NCBI GenBank assembly: GCA_029641185.1
Contig: JAPWGK010000001.1
Span: 1,686,501 to 1,750,500, forward strand
Source of the DNA: Pseudofabraea citricarpa
Taxonomy: Eukaryota; Ascomycota; Leotiomycetes; Helotiales; Dermateaceae
DNA: 64,000 nucleotides
Direction: 5' to 3'
The translations under genes and the position numbers were made by a program. Below the pieces are notes generated by a model. That model was not told the DNA's origin and did no database searches. It saw only the letters and a program-made list of their open reading frames with translations. Below, one piece after another: positions 11,480 through 21,290 of this stretch. Position 1 is the stretch's first letter. Every line of letters begins with the position of its first letter.

Positions 11480-11825
11480 GATGATTGAGAACCCCTTCGG
11501 AAAGCAAAAGGCAAAAAGCAAACTGAAGAACCAAGACCACAACAGCCTTCAAAGTACTTATTGTACTCTAAGCCCTGTAAATGCTACCCCACAATATGCT
11601 CTCCGAAGCCTCCAAATTTCTGGATGGCTAAGAGTGGAGCTGGTCTGTCACGCAATCAGCCCGAGCCGTGAGTTACGGTTCTCGGTGCCGCACCGACAAC
11701 CGCGACAGCATTTCAATAAAGCAACGACAGATAAAGTAGGTCTTTGAGGATGAGTGCGTATTCGGTTCTAGAGAAGTTCGAGATATCCCGAGGCAAGCTG
11801 GCCGTAATTTTCAAAGCGCAACCAA
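11480..11825. promoter_or_regulatory. Shared divergent promoter of transporter and sulfatase genes
   Basis: The 346 bp separate two head-to-head start codons. A CGG triplet pair, the usual core for Zn2Cys6 factors, could serve the adjacent regulator, but no palindrome stands out. The role is inferred from position. Confidence 0.45.
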
Positions 11826-13430
11826 ATGTCGTATTCCAAACCAGCACTCCCACTGCCTCTGAAAATCGAGGGTGGAAATGGCCAAACGAAGCCGAACCTG
11901 GTGATCTTTATGCCAGATCAGCTTCGATATGATTCTCTGAAATGTACCACGCCAGACGCTCGACTGAAGACGCCAAATATCGACGCATTCTGTGCGCGGG
12001 GTACATTGTTCACCAACTGCTTCACTCAGGCCTCGGTCTGTTCTCAATCAAGATGCAGCATGTTTACTGGAACATACCCCCACGTGAGTGGCCATCGCAG
12101 TCTCGAGAACTTGATCAAGCCATGGGAGCCCAACATGTTCCGCAGTTTGAAAGAGCAAGGATACCATGTTGCTTGTTTGGCACCAAGAGGCGACACTTTT
12201 GCTCCCACCGTCACAGAGCTCAGTGTTACGGAATATGGCTTTCTGGAGACCCCCGAGTTCATGCCAAAATTTGCTGGTGGTGGACATAGAGAGAAGGACG
12301 AGAGTATTTTTGGCCGTCTCTTCTATCGCGGTTTGCGATCTGCAGATCAAGCATTAGATTATGATGATGCTGTGGTTAGATCAGCTATGGCATGGCTTAA
12401 ATGCCCCCCTAGCGACAAGCCATGGGTATTATTCATGCCTCTTTTGTTTCCCCATTGTCCTTTTCAAGTCGAAGAGCCTTACTTTTCCATGTATGATCGA
12501 TCCACGATGCCAGAGATTATTTCAAATCCCGAAAAGAAAACTGGCTATGAGCCACGATACATGAAAACCATCCGGGAGCAATATGGTACTGGCAGAGCAA
12601 CACCTGAGATTTGGGCAGAGATCAAGGCAACCTATTATGGTATGATCACAAGACTCGATGATCAATTCGGCAAACTCATCAAAGCAATCGATGATCACGG
12701 ATACTGGGAAAACACAGTGACCATGTTTTTCACTGATCATGGGGAGTATCTCGGAGACCATGGTTTGATTGAGAAATGGCCTTCTGGGCTATCGGATTCC
12801 CTGGTCCACGAACCACTTATCATCGGCGGAGCAGGATTGCCACAAGGAAAGATATCAAATGTGATGGCAGAAATGGTCGATCTAGTTCCGACAGTTTTCC
12901 ATCTCTGCGGCATTGGTGAACATTTTCCACACAATGGCAAGTCCTTAGTTCCTGTCTTGGTCGATGGTGCTACATCGCACAAGAAATTCGCTTTCTCCGA
13001 AGGAGGATTCTTGACAAGTGAGGAACCATTACTTGAGCAAGCACCATATCCATATGATATCAAAGCTGGTCTGCAGCATGAAGATACCACACTAGTTGGA
13101 AAAGCAATAAGTATCCGAAACGAGGAGTGGACGTACATCTATCGGTTATACGAGCCGTCAGAATTATATAATCGACAGAGTGATCCCGAAGAGATTCATA
13201 ATCTAGCCGCGGACCCAAGATACACGTCTATAGCTAAGCTGCTAGAAGGAGAGACGTTTAGGTGGTTGATGGAAGGTTCTGATTTTCTACCTTGGACGAA
13301 AGATAATCGTTTCCCAGAGGTCAAGTTGAAAAGTCCAAAAGAGCAGCTAGAGGAAAGGCTGAGGGAAGCAGGGAGAGCCAAAAACAACCATGCTCAATTT
13401 GACCCTTCGCACTTGGCGAGTCCAGCTTAA
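11826..13430 (+). CDS. Sulfatase family hydrolase (CxQSR active-site variant)
   Basis: An intronless frame of 534 residues of the alkaline-phosphatase-like sulfatase family, which hydrolyses sulfate (or phosphonate) esters. Metal-binding D31-Q32 (MPDQLRYD) and the segment FFTDHGEYLGDHG (302-313, D304, H305) are present. The formylglycine site reads C72-S-Q-S-R76-C-S-M-F-T-G, so the canonical proline of C/S-x-P-x-R is glutamine. The following HVSGHRSLEN is typical of sulfatases. There is no signal peptide, so it is likely cytosolic, which would suit a substrate imported by the neighbouring transporter. The convergent downstream neighbour is a Zn2Cys6 regulator. The family assignment is secure; the substrate is unknown, and an aryl- or sugar-sulfate is a guess. 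Confidence 0.93.
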   Translation: MSYSKPALPLPLKIEGGNGQTKPNLVIFMPDQLRYDSLKCTTPDARLKTPNIDAFCARGTLFTNCFTQASVCSQSRCSMFTGTYPHVSGHRSLENLIKPWEPNMFRSLKEQGYHVACLAPRGDTFAPTVTELSVTEYGFLETPEFMPKFAGGGHREKDESIFGRLFYRGLRSADQALDYDDAVVRSAMAWLKCPPSDKPWVLFMPLLFPHCPFQVEEPYFSMYDRSTMPEIISNPEKKTGYEPRYMKTIREQYGTGRATPEIWAEIKATYYGMITRLDDQFGKLIKAIDDHGYWENTVTMFFTDHGEYLGDHGLIEKWPSGLSDSLVHEPLIIGGAGLPQGKISNVMAEMVDLVPTVFHLCGIGEHFPHNGKSLVPVLVDGATSHKKFAFSEGGFLTSEEPLLEQAPYPYDIKAGLQHEDTTLVGKAISIRNEEWTYIYRLYEPSELYNRQSDPEEIHNLAADPRYTSIAKLLEGETFRWLMEGSDFLPWTKDNRFPEVKLKSPKEQLEERLREAGRAKNNHAQFDPSHLASPA

Positions 13431-13667
13431 TTATATATTACTTAGTCGACTACACTGATTTGATAGAGCAACTCAAAAGCACTGACTTGTGTACGTGTAA
13501 ATTCAGACAAAACTATTCAATGGTTCGGAATTATCGAAGAGCATAATTCGAGTCGCAAGGTGTTTTTATTTCATATATCGTAGTAATTCTGCTCTTTTCA
13601 AACTTGTACTATGAGATTTTTGACGCGCCCTGTATTCGTATCAGAGATTACACGCCGAACTCTAGTA

Positions 13668-16121
13668 TCAAGGATGATCACCAAAGCCATGGTCCCAGTA
13701 GGCAGTCGGGAAACTGCTGAAGCCGCCCCAGTCGTCCTGCATTTGGCTTATGGGATCTAGTCTCTGGGGAAAGTTCTCCCAGGCCCCTTGATATGCGTCA
13801 TGAATATCTAAGGTGTCAGATACCATAGGTGTCGGCTCGCTTCCTAAATTCTGGACACTCGTTTGCTGGTATTGTGCATGATTCCCGTCTATGAAAGTCT
13901 GATTCATGCTCGCCGTTTCCGATGCTGAATTTGGTGTCGTTGTTGGTTTAGACTGCTCTTGGACTCTCCTACGTTGTGGATTCCTGCTTGTGTTCATGGC
14001 AAGATCAGAGCTATCGTCGACAAATGTGGAATTTTTCACAAGGCTATGTCTGGAGAGTAGCTGTTTTGAGGTTGCTGCTGCAGATATAGGAGAATTGTGA
14101 TCCCGATTTCCTGAGTTTTCAGGGCTCACGGAGCGGTTCCCTGATGATGGTGATGAGAATCCTCGCGTCATCAAATTTTCGATGTCCGTTTGCTTGATGA
14201 GGTTAGAACGGGAGGCTTTGACTGGCACAGAGGTCAACTCACTATGGACGGGATGATTGATGAGCTGCTTGAGAGTTTCTTGATCAGCGAGATACATGTC
14301 TCGGCAATATCCGTAACCATGCCATGGTCTAATTTAAATCTCTCCGCATCAGTCTGAAAAGCATTGACGACAATTCTGGTGGTCTGATAAGCACAAACTG
14401 CTATATCTGTATCCATCAAAGGAAAGTCTGCTTGCAAAGCAAGAAAATTCGATAGAATATTGGCAATCGATCTGGCGTGCTCATAGCATTGCGTTTGACA
14501 GTAAGAGACGAAGTCCGGATCAATTTGTTGAAGCATAGCTCTGGAGACAGTCTCTCGAAAGCCAAGGGTAAGAAAGCGAAAAAGGTCGCAGAAGCATTGA
14601 TGGAACCATATATGCAGCATGATAAAACGCGGCAACTGAGGAGAATAAGCTCGTAAACTGAGATTCTTCTCCGAATACGTAGCAGACAGTGGTAAACTTG
14701 AAGCAAAGCTCTCCAGTTGTCCCTCGAGGTCTTTTACAACGTGCGGCACCTCGGATGCGCCCTCATTACTTGAGGCCACACGCTTAGTATATCTGGAACA
14801 ATGTCAGAAAACTCCCATTTGATCAGGCATGTTTATTTTATATACCGCAGAATGCGATCACGCAAAGACATGATACGGATATAATATGCTAGCAAACTTA
14901 ATTCTGGACCGTCACCAGGCTCCTGCACAAGTGGTCCGGTGTTTCGTGGAATGTCAAGCTCGAAATCTTCTTCACGTCCAGGAAGTTGAAGATGGATAAC
15001 CTCTGCCGGACATGTGGTGAAATCCTTCAAGCCTGCCGAAAATGTTGTATCGAGCATAAAGATTGCCCACATAAGCCGCCTGCGAGATTCCTGAGCTAGG
15101 AAACAGAGGGTTGGGCTTTCGTAATTGAGCCTCAACGCAAATGCAAACCTTGATACGATAGACAGCAAGACGAAAGCACCATTAAAACGACGCAGAGCCA
15201 TTCGATGTCGAATTATTAGCACAAGAGCTTGTAACTTAGCTACTGATGGGCGATCGAGATCTAGAAGAATTAAGCTTGCAGCATTTTCTATGCAGATGCA
15301 TCCATATTCTCGCATACTCTCTTCGGCTTCGACCATATAGGATGTAATTCCAATGATAGCGAGAAGAAGAGCAGGTTCTGCTTCGCCAGCATTGTATTTT
15401 TGAAAGAGTGATGCCTTGTGCAAAAAAGCGTAAGCTGGCAAGGGATAAATGTGCTTGAAAAAACCTTCAAGCGCTTTGAGCACTACTTCTCTCGGTGGGG
15501 GTCCTTGCCTGATTATTCTTAGCAGAGCTATCTATCTGGGTAGATAATAGAAGTGACCTTACCTTTCGCCTTGGAAAGATTGGGGGCTTTGCTTGCTACC
15601 ACGATCAAAGGGAATGTATGGAGAAGCCATGTTTGATGCTTCACTCGAAGTCAATGTGCCTTCTGAAGACTGGGTTGTATCTCCTAGAGTAGCCTCAACT
15701 GCTGACCTCTTCTTAGCCCGATAAAGACATTGAATCTTCTTCTCTTGGCATCTCCGACAAGAGGGAGTGTCACCGCTACATCGAGCTTTTTGAGCATGAC
15801 AAGAGAGACAAGCCTGGCGTACGCGAACCCGCTCGGGCTGAACTGAGGGAAGTGGTCGAGAGAGGTTGGGCGATGCTATTTCTGGTTGTTGAAAGGAGCA
15901 GGCAAAGCCCAGTCGATTGCAATTCGCACAAACACTTCGCACTCCGTCACATCGAACCTGTGACTATCAGGCTTGATCCGGCAGCACTGGCTAGAATTAA
16001 AATTGCTTACCTTTCGAGCTCTACATTGGTCGCACGTCTTAGGCAATCGCCTAGACCGCGATTCGTTGAGATTCATCAAGAAGAAGTCGCTCGTTTTGAT
16101 CATGAGCCATGGCCTTGACAA
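13668..16121 (-). CDS. Fungal-specific transcription factor with two tandem Zn2Cys6 clusters
   Basis: Five exons join in phase: 16121-16011, 15957-15563, 15508-14846, 14792-14243 and 14192-13668, giving 747 residues. Two complete binuclear zinc clusters lie in series, each with C-x2-C-x6-C-x6-C-x2-C-x6-C spacing: C30-C57 (CDQCRARKVRC...CANC) and C87-C114 (CLSCHAQKARC...CRRC). Intron 1 falls inside the first cluster, a common position. A middle homology region typical of fungal regulators follows (LLAIIGITSYMVEAEE, SRRRLMWAIFMLDTTFS, YPLPAYAFLHKASLF). The C-terminus is Ser/Thr/Asn/Gln-rich and ends WDHGFGDHP, a probable activation segment. The last intron (14242-14193) has a GTGAGT donor and a CTAAC branch site. 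It sits between the sulfatase and P450 genes and is a candidate local regulator. Confidence 0.9.
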
Positions 16122-16829
16122 TGCGGATCAAAATGATGAGTAGGCACTGAGTTGCACGTGTTCACTTGTGCATGGTGCGTCACTCATCCTACATGGTCCA
16201 TGGACATGTCAAAGAAACTCACCATTTCATTGCACCAGAAGAGGTTGGCATGAGAGCGAAGCATCGTGTGCCTGGCCCTGGAGACCGAACAGGACTAGCA
16301 CCGGCTATCGGACACCGAGCCGGTGGTTCACTGCAGAAACATACACCATTCTTGCCGGAGCACGACATTCTGGGGGATTATGCTATCATATCCAGTCAAT
16401 TAGCATGCTCAGCTTGAAGTATTATCATTCGAACAGTGGATTGAAATTGTGGCCGGTAAAAAGATCAAGAACATGCTAGGTTCGAGTCAACCATTGTAAA
16501 GTTCTAGATATCTTGGCGCCGGGAGACGGAGCATTTTAATATCCTCAGAAGAGCAGGGCTGATATTAATCCCTCTTCGTATTAGTCTGATTGCTTCCAAA
16601 AAGGGCTCAGGATAAACGGTTTCCCACAGGAAAAGTATAAAGTGAATAAGGTTCCGCCCAAAATATCCTGAAAGTTTCCAAGAGATGCTATTCCAACATG
16701 TGAGCCGACAAGAAAAGAAGCCTCCTTTCCAAAAAATATTCCCTCCAAAAGTAAAAGCCAACTGCTGACCCGCAGCGTGCTTTGGCTAAACAGAGATAAA
16801 GGGCGCCCAAGTAGATTCCGCCCATCTAT
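16122..16829. other. Upstream region of the transcription factor gene
   Basis: Between the P450 stop and the regulator start. Open frames on both strands are short and not protein-like. It presumably holds the promoter of the regulator. Confidence 0.5.
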
Positions 16830-18546
16830 TTATTCATCAGGAGTCTGAAAAGTATACGCCCACGTAACATTCTCCAGGCCCTTCCTCCTCCGGATGAGAA
16901 CCTCGGGATCATGCACTGGCTTTCGCACAGCCGTGCCGATCTTCTGAGGAGCTTGTGCAGGCAATGTGATCCCGGGCGTTCCATCAGGCATGCGGAATTC
17001 GAAGCCGTAGATCAGCGTGGCCACCATGCCCACAATCTCCGTGAAAGCAAAGTGCCTGCCGGGGCAGAGATGCTTTCCACCACCGAACGGGAAGTAAGCC
17101 TGCGTTTGCTTCTTGCGTTGCTCTTTCGAGAGGCCGTCTTTCGTCTTGCTGTGGAATCGGTACGGATCGAAGGTACTCGCATCGGGACCCCAGACATCCG
17201 TTGATTGATGTAGTGGCCCGGACGGCATCTGGACGATGCCGCTCTTCTTGAGGAGATACTTGGAGTCGAGCATCGTATCTTCGAGAACAGCACGTGTTGA
17301 CATGCCCGAGTTGATAAGGCGGAATGTTTCCTGGAACGCGGAGACAAGCAGAGGCGTCGATTTTTGAAACTGTGAGATGTCCATCGTTAGTGTGTCGACA
17401 CCATTGATGGTCTTCCTGGTAACGATGGTTTCAATCTCGTCGCGAACAGTAGCAACAAGGTCCAAATCCGAGAAGAGTTGGCAGACGAGCCAGAATCCGG
17501 AAGGGACCGTGTTGGTTGTGGCCACGAAGAACATAGACAGCTCAAAGTGTGCAATATCTGTCATGTTGCAATTCCATTTCAGACCAGCTTTCTTGCGCTC
17601 TTTGACCATCCCCGCTGCATATGCATCACTTCCTGCTGCGTAGTACTTCTCAAAGGCATCTTGTACTCGTTCTCTTCCCTTGTAGGCAGAAGCAGCAGTG
17701 ATCTGAGGGAGGATTCCGATAAGAAGCCAATTCAAGTCCATGTCAAAATCCCTAGGTATTATCAGTTCCGGTCTGGTCGTTCGATCGAACTGAAAAGACT
17801 CACCATAGCGATTGAATAATACTCTTGTCGTTCCTGACAGGATTTCCCGGCCCATACAAAGCCTCGGCAGACGCTTCGGTGAAAGTATCTCTAATCCATC
17901 TATACAAAGGTTTCTTCTGTTCTTGAGCTCCAACATTATTCAAGAAACCTCCCAAACATTCAAGGGCTCTGGAGTTCATTTCCCAAAGGGCTGGGCCTTG
18001 ACTGAGAGGCTCGGTCATAGCTTTGTGGATGTCCTTCATGTAGGTATCCTCCCCATCTGGAGCGGTGGCCGAGAGGATCTTCTTAACTCTCTCATCAAGC
18101 TTGAACATTCGGCACGAAGTCTCAATGATAAAGGGTTCGAAGGATAGAGTCCTGCCATTGCGCATTCCAAGTTGGCATAGCGAGGCGTCATTGATAACGT
18201 AGATTTTCGTACCAAAGATCTTTATGGTAAATGCTGGCCATGATTGATGTTGAGCGCTAGAGGGTCAGTATTAGCAAGATACATGAACTTGTGCTACCAA
18301 CAGGCTCGTACAGAGCGACAAGCAGCCGTTTACAGAGTAGGGAAAGTTTCAAAATGGTCAGGAGTACCTCAGTCGATCCAAATAGTGCATCTGGTACCTC
18401 AGCATCCCCACCAGGTGACCACAGAAGGGAATCCTGCTATGCACCAAGGGGGGCTCGCTGGGATCCAACCGGCCACCAATTCTATCCCAGACCAGAGCCA
18501 GGACAAAGAGTCCTAACGCTACCAGAGCGAGTTGGGGGAAACTCAT
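16830..18546 (-). CDS. Cytochrome P450 monooxygenase
   Basis: Three exons join in phase: 18546-18368, 18256-17804 and 17751-16830, giving 517 residues. The N-terminal hydrophobic anchor (FPQLALVALGLFVLALVW) would tether it to the ER, followed by a Pro-rich hinge (LDPSEPP). The K-helix E-x-x-R is ETFR, and the heme-binding loop is FPFGGGKHLCPGRHFA with the axial cysteine at about residue 440. The I-helix region around FFVATTNTVPSGFW lacks the classic AGxxT and has ATTNT instead, a pattern seen in the CYP7/CYP8-like group of fungal P450s. The overall look matches that group, often annotated as sterol 7-alpha-hydroxylase or prostacyclin-synthase-like. The substrate is unknown. The ATG at 18546 is preferred to an upstream one because it places the membrane anchor first. 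Same strand as the regulator. Confidence 0.93.
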
Positions 18547-19129
18547 TGTGCCAAGGCCAAGGTTCAAAGTGTGGGGTATCACTGCTGTGTAACAACGTGA
18601 TTTTCTTCTGCGTAAAGGGTTGCGTCGATGGGAGCACAGAATTACAGTAGATGTCACAATCCGGAAGAAATGCCAGGAACCAAGACTCCGTATCCAATTG
18701 CGGTGGCACAGTTGGTGTATTACTAGCTACAATCGCCACACCAACCGGAAGTCTAGGATATGTAAGTAGGACGATACGACACGGGAAGTTTCGAGCCAAA
18801 GAAGCATGCGAGGTGGTGAATTTTGGGGCAGTGCGGGCCACAGATCTCTAAATACGTCTATCAAAGGGAAACAATGGCAAAGATATCAGATACGAAATAT
18901 CTTGAAGTATTGCCAAACTCAGAAGAGAAGACCAAGATTAGAACGCGCACGTGATAAACCCAAGGTATATCTGGTCGAGCTTCATTTATCACGGCGGACA
19001 CGAGCAATCACATTCGGCAAGACATAGCAGATTATTTATGCATGAATGATATTGTGTGTTGGAACAAGTTACATCTGATGTACAAGATTTTCCCAGATGA
19101 TCGCTAAGGGTTAGGATCAAATTGCATCC
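18547..19129. other. Intergenic, P450 promoter side and HAC1 3' side
   Basis: No protein-like frame and no repeat. It separates the P450 start from the farthest possible HAC1 stop. Confidence 0.5.
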
Positions 19130-20659
19130 TCAAAACTCCGTGCGCCATCCATCCAACGACTTTTGGCCTATCGTGTCAACGCCCTTTGCCCTGGAAAATT
19201 TCATCTCTCGTGCTGTAAACAATCCTTCCAGCTCCCCTGCTTGTCTGACAACCGCAGCCGCGTCCAGCTTTGGTGCCTCCTGCAGTTCTCTTTCAATCAC
19301 CTGTATGGCCCAATGCAACGTCATAAGTGTCTCAAAACTCGCCGAGTTACTTACACCAGACTTATCACACACCGTTGCGTTGTTCAGACAGTCGCGGGGG
19401 AGCTGCTGGGCAAAAGCTAACCGCATTGCCTCCATCGTCGCATCCTTAAGAGGACGCGCCAAATAGGGGCTGCTGGAGAGCAATCGCCTTAGCAGCTGAA
19501 TCCGAAGACTGAACCTCGGACGCAAACTGTGTGAGTTCGTCTGGGTGGTCATAATTGACGAAGTTTGTGATATCAAATTGGTTGTCGTTGTCGCCATCCA
19601 AATGATCAATGTTAGAATTGAAGAATTCGTTGGGATTGAAGATCCCGTCTTGAGCGAATGGAAGATCTGACTCAAAGGCAGAAGGATGCTCGAGATATTG
19701 GTCGAGGCCATGAAAAGCACCGCCATCATCACCGAAACCTGAGTTGCCGAAGTTGAGGTCTTCATCCAGGGCCGTTGCTCTTCCGACTGACACTGCAGGT
19801 CGCACAACATCGCGGCAGGATGTTGTGTCATATCGGAAGAGCTGGCGTTGGAAGATGACTCAGCCATAGGCTTCATCACGGGTGAGAGTGAAGTAGGGTT
19901 GATGGTACGGGGAGAGGCGTGCTGTGGTTCGGAGAATGATTGTTGAGATAGTGACGGGAGCTTGTCTCCGTCGTGTGAGGTAAATAGAGGGTTTGTGAGG
20001 GTGACGGCCGCTGTTGGTGATGAATGGCGCACTGATTCTGATCTTGGGGAGGAAGCGGCTGTGGATGCGACTGAAGAACCGCGGAACTCGGGCATGGGTT
20101 TTCCACCAGTGAGCTCGAGGATTTGGGCCTGCGCATAACTATACTTGGCTTCCATATCACTCAGTCGCATTTGAAGGTCTTGGTTTTGACGCTCAATCTG
20201 TCGCTTCTCGGCTTCAAGAGCCTCAACCTCCTGACGCTTTCGCTCCCTCGAGGATTGCGCCGCCCGTCGGTTTCGGAGGACGCGTTCAACTCGTCTCTGC
20301 TCCTTCTCGTCTTCGGTCTTTGCGCGCTTTCTGCAAAGGGGGTTAGTCATAGTTGCAATGTGCCTCTCGTCTATCATTATGTACCTTGGAGGGAGGTTGG
20401 TCTTGGGTTCTGGCAGTTGCTGCCCCCAGGACTTTCTCTTCTTCACCGGCTTCTTCTCCGGCGCCGGTGTGCCAGCCATACTGCCACCGACCATGCTGTC
20501 TCCGAACATGCTCTCGTCGTCGAAGGACCGTGGGGTCATGACATCTTGCGAGTCGACGGGGAACAGCGATGGATATTGGGTGCCCGGCGTCGAGACAAAC
20601 GAGTCTGATATGCTATCGACGGGCGAGTGCTCGAACTTGATCTGTGGTGTTGTCGACAT
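19130..20659 (-). CDS. hac1: HAC1/HacA bZIP transcription factor of the unfolded protein response
   Basis: This is the bZIP effector of the ER unfolded protein response. Exon 1 is 20659-20385; a conventional 54-nt intron (20384-20331) is followed by the rest. The bZIP has the basic-region signature N112-x7-R120 within VLRNRRAAQSSRERKR, then a zipper to about 165. A 20-nt Ire1-type intron lies at 19812-19793. With it removed the frame shifts to end at 19446, giving 379 residues with an acidic, Asn/Phe-rich activation tail (DLNFGNSGFGDD, DNDNQFDITNFVNYD). Unspliced, the frame stays open to 19130 (491 residues, or 473 if a GTAAGT...CAG intron at 19354-19301 is also removed). A longer uninduced frame is known for Aspergillus hacA. 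The annotated span covers the longer frame. Confidence 0.95.
   Translation of the reverse strand: MSTTPQIKFEHSPVDSISDSFVSTPGTQYPSLFPVDSQDVMTPRSFDDESMFGDSMVGGSMAGTPAPEKKPVKKRKSWGQQLPEPKTNLPPRYIMIDERHIATMTNPLCRKRAKTEDEKEQRRVERVLRNRRAAQSSRERKRQEVEALEAEKRQIERQNQDLQMRLSDMEAKYSYAQAQILELTGGKPMPEFRGSSVASTAASSPRSESVRHSSPTAAVTLTNPLFTSHDGDKLPSLSQQSFSEPQHASPRTINPTSLSPVMKPMAESSSNASSSDMTQHPAAMLCDLQCQSEEQRPWMKTSTSATQVSVMMAVLFMASTNISSILLPLSQIFHSLKTGSSIPTNSSILTLIIWMATTTTNLISQTSSIMTTQTNSHSLRPRFSLRIQLLRRLLSSSPYLARPLKDATMEAMRLAFAQQLPRDCLNNATVCDKSGVSNSASFETLMTLHWAIQVIERELQEAPKLDAAAVVRQAGELEGLFTAREMKFSRAKGVDTIGQKSLDGWRTEF
19793..19812 (-). promoter_or_regulatory. Ire1-dependent 20-nt non-spliceosomal intron of HAC1
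   Basis: Both borders match the Ire1 consensus CNGCNG|N: CTGCCG|C at the 5' site and CTGCAG|T at the 3' site. The 5' site sits in a 7-nt loop (19818-19812) closed by a perfect 9-bp stem formed by 19827-19819 and 19811-19803 (CACAACATC with GATGTTGTG). The 3' site is a 7-nt loop on a short GAC/GTC stem. Removal changes the frame from HPAAMLCDLQ to HPAVSVGRATALDED. It has no GT/AG ends. Confidence 0.95.
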
Positions 20660-21235
20660 GGTGATGATCTCTAGCGTGTGTCGTGGTACTTGGTGAGTGC
20701 GATACTTGAGACTCGGTTGGCTAGTTGCGGGGTGGTGAAAATGCTCAATACAAGTATGAGCTCAGCTGGTCCATGGTGAAAGGACAGATTTACGGGAAGC
20801 GGAGTGACGGAGAGATGAGTCAAGGTCGCTTATAGGCACCAGTCAATGGTACCAGCGAGCCAATAGAAGATAGGGATGAGAATAGTGGTGGTGGTGGTCG
20901 TCGTGGTGCTGGAGGCGCTGATCAGGATGTGGGAGTTGGATTGGGGTTGGTATGAACTGGGAGAAGTGTCCTCTTTATGTTCTTAGGTGGCCTTTCGGAG
21001 GTGGTTGCGCTATGTCCCTTTTGGGGGCGAGCTCGGGTGGCTCCTTGGCTGGCTCCTGCTAAGGGCTTGTGGGCGTGTGGGCGGGCTTGTGGACTTGCGG
21101 GTTCAGGGCTGGGCTCAGTGGGCACTGGGCAAGTGGGCAGTGGGCTGGTGTGTCTTGGTGGCTCAGCGTTGTTCGCCTCGTACCGGCCGACCGAGGACAG
21201 TAGTGAGTACCTAGTACTACCTGGTATACAGCTGC

Positions 21236-21290
21236 CCCCTACAGGCACCTCCAGCCCCTACAACCTACAACCCCTACAACCCCTACAGCC
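21236..21290. repeat. Imperfect short tandem repeat, CCCCTACAA-like
   Basis: Several imperfect copies of a 9-base CCCCTACAA/CCCCTACAG unit occur in a row. It is a pyrimidine-rich simple repeat in the HAC1 upstream region, of no evident function. Confidence 0.7.

Noticed and set aside
16470..16500. GGTTCGAGTC motif resembling a tRNA B box
   Set aside because: No A box at the right distance and no cloverleaf could be folded around it.
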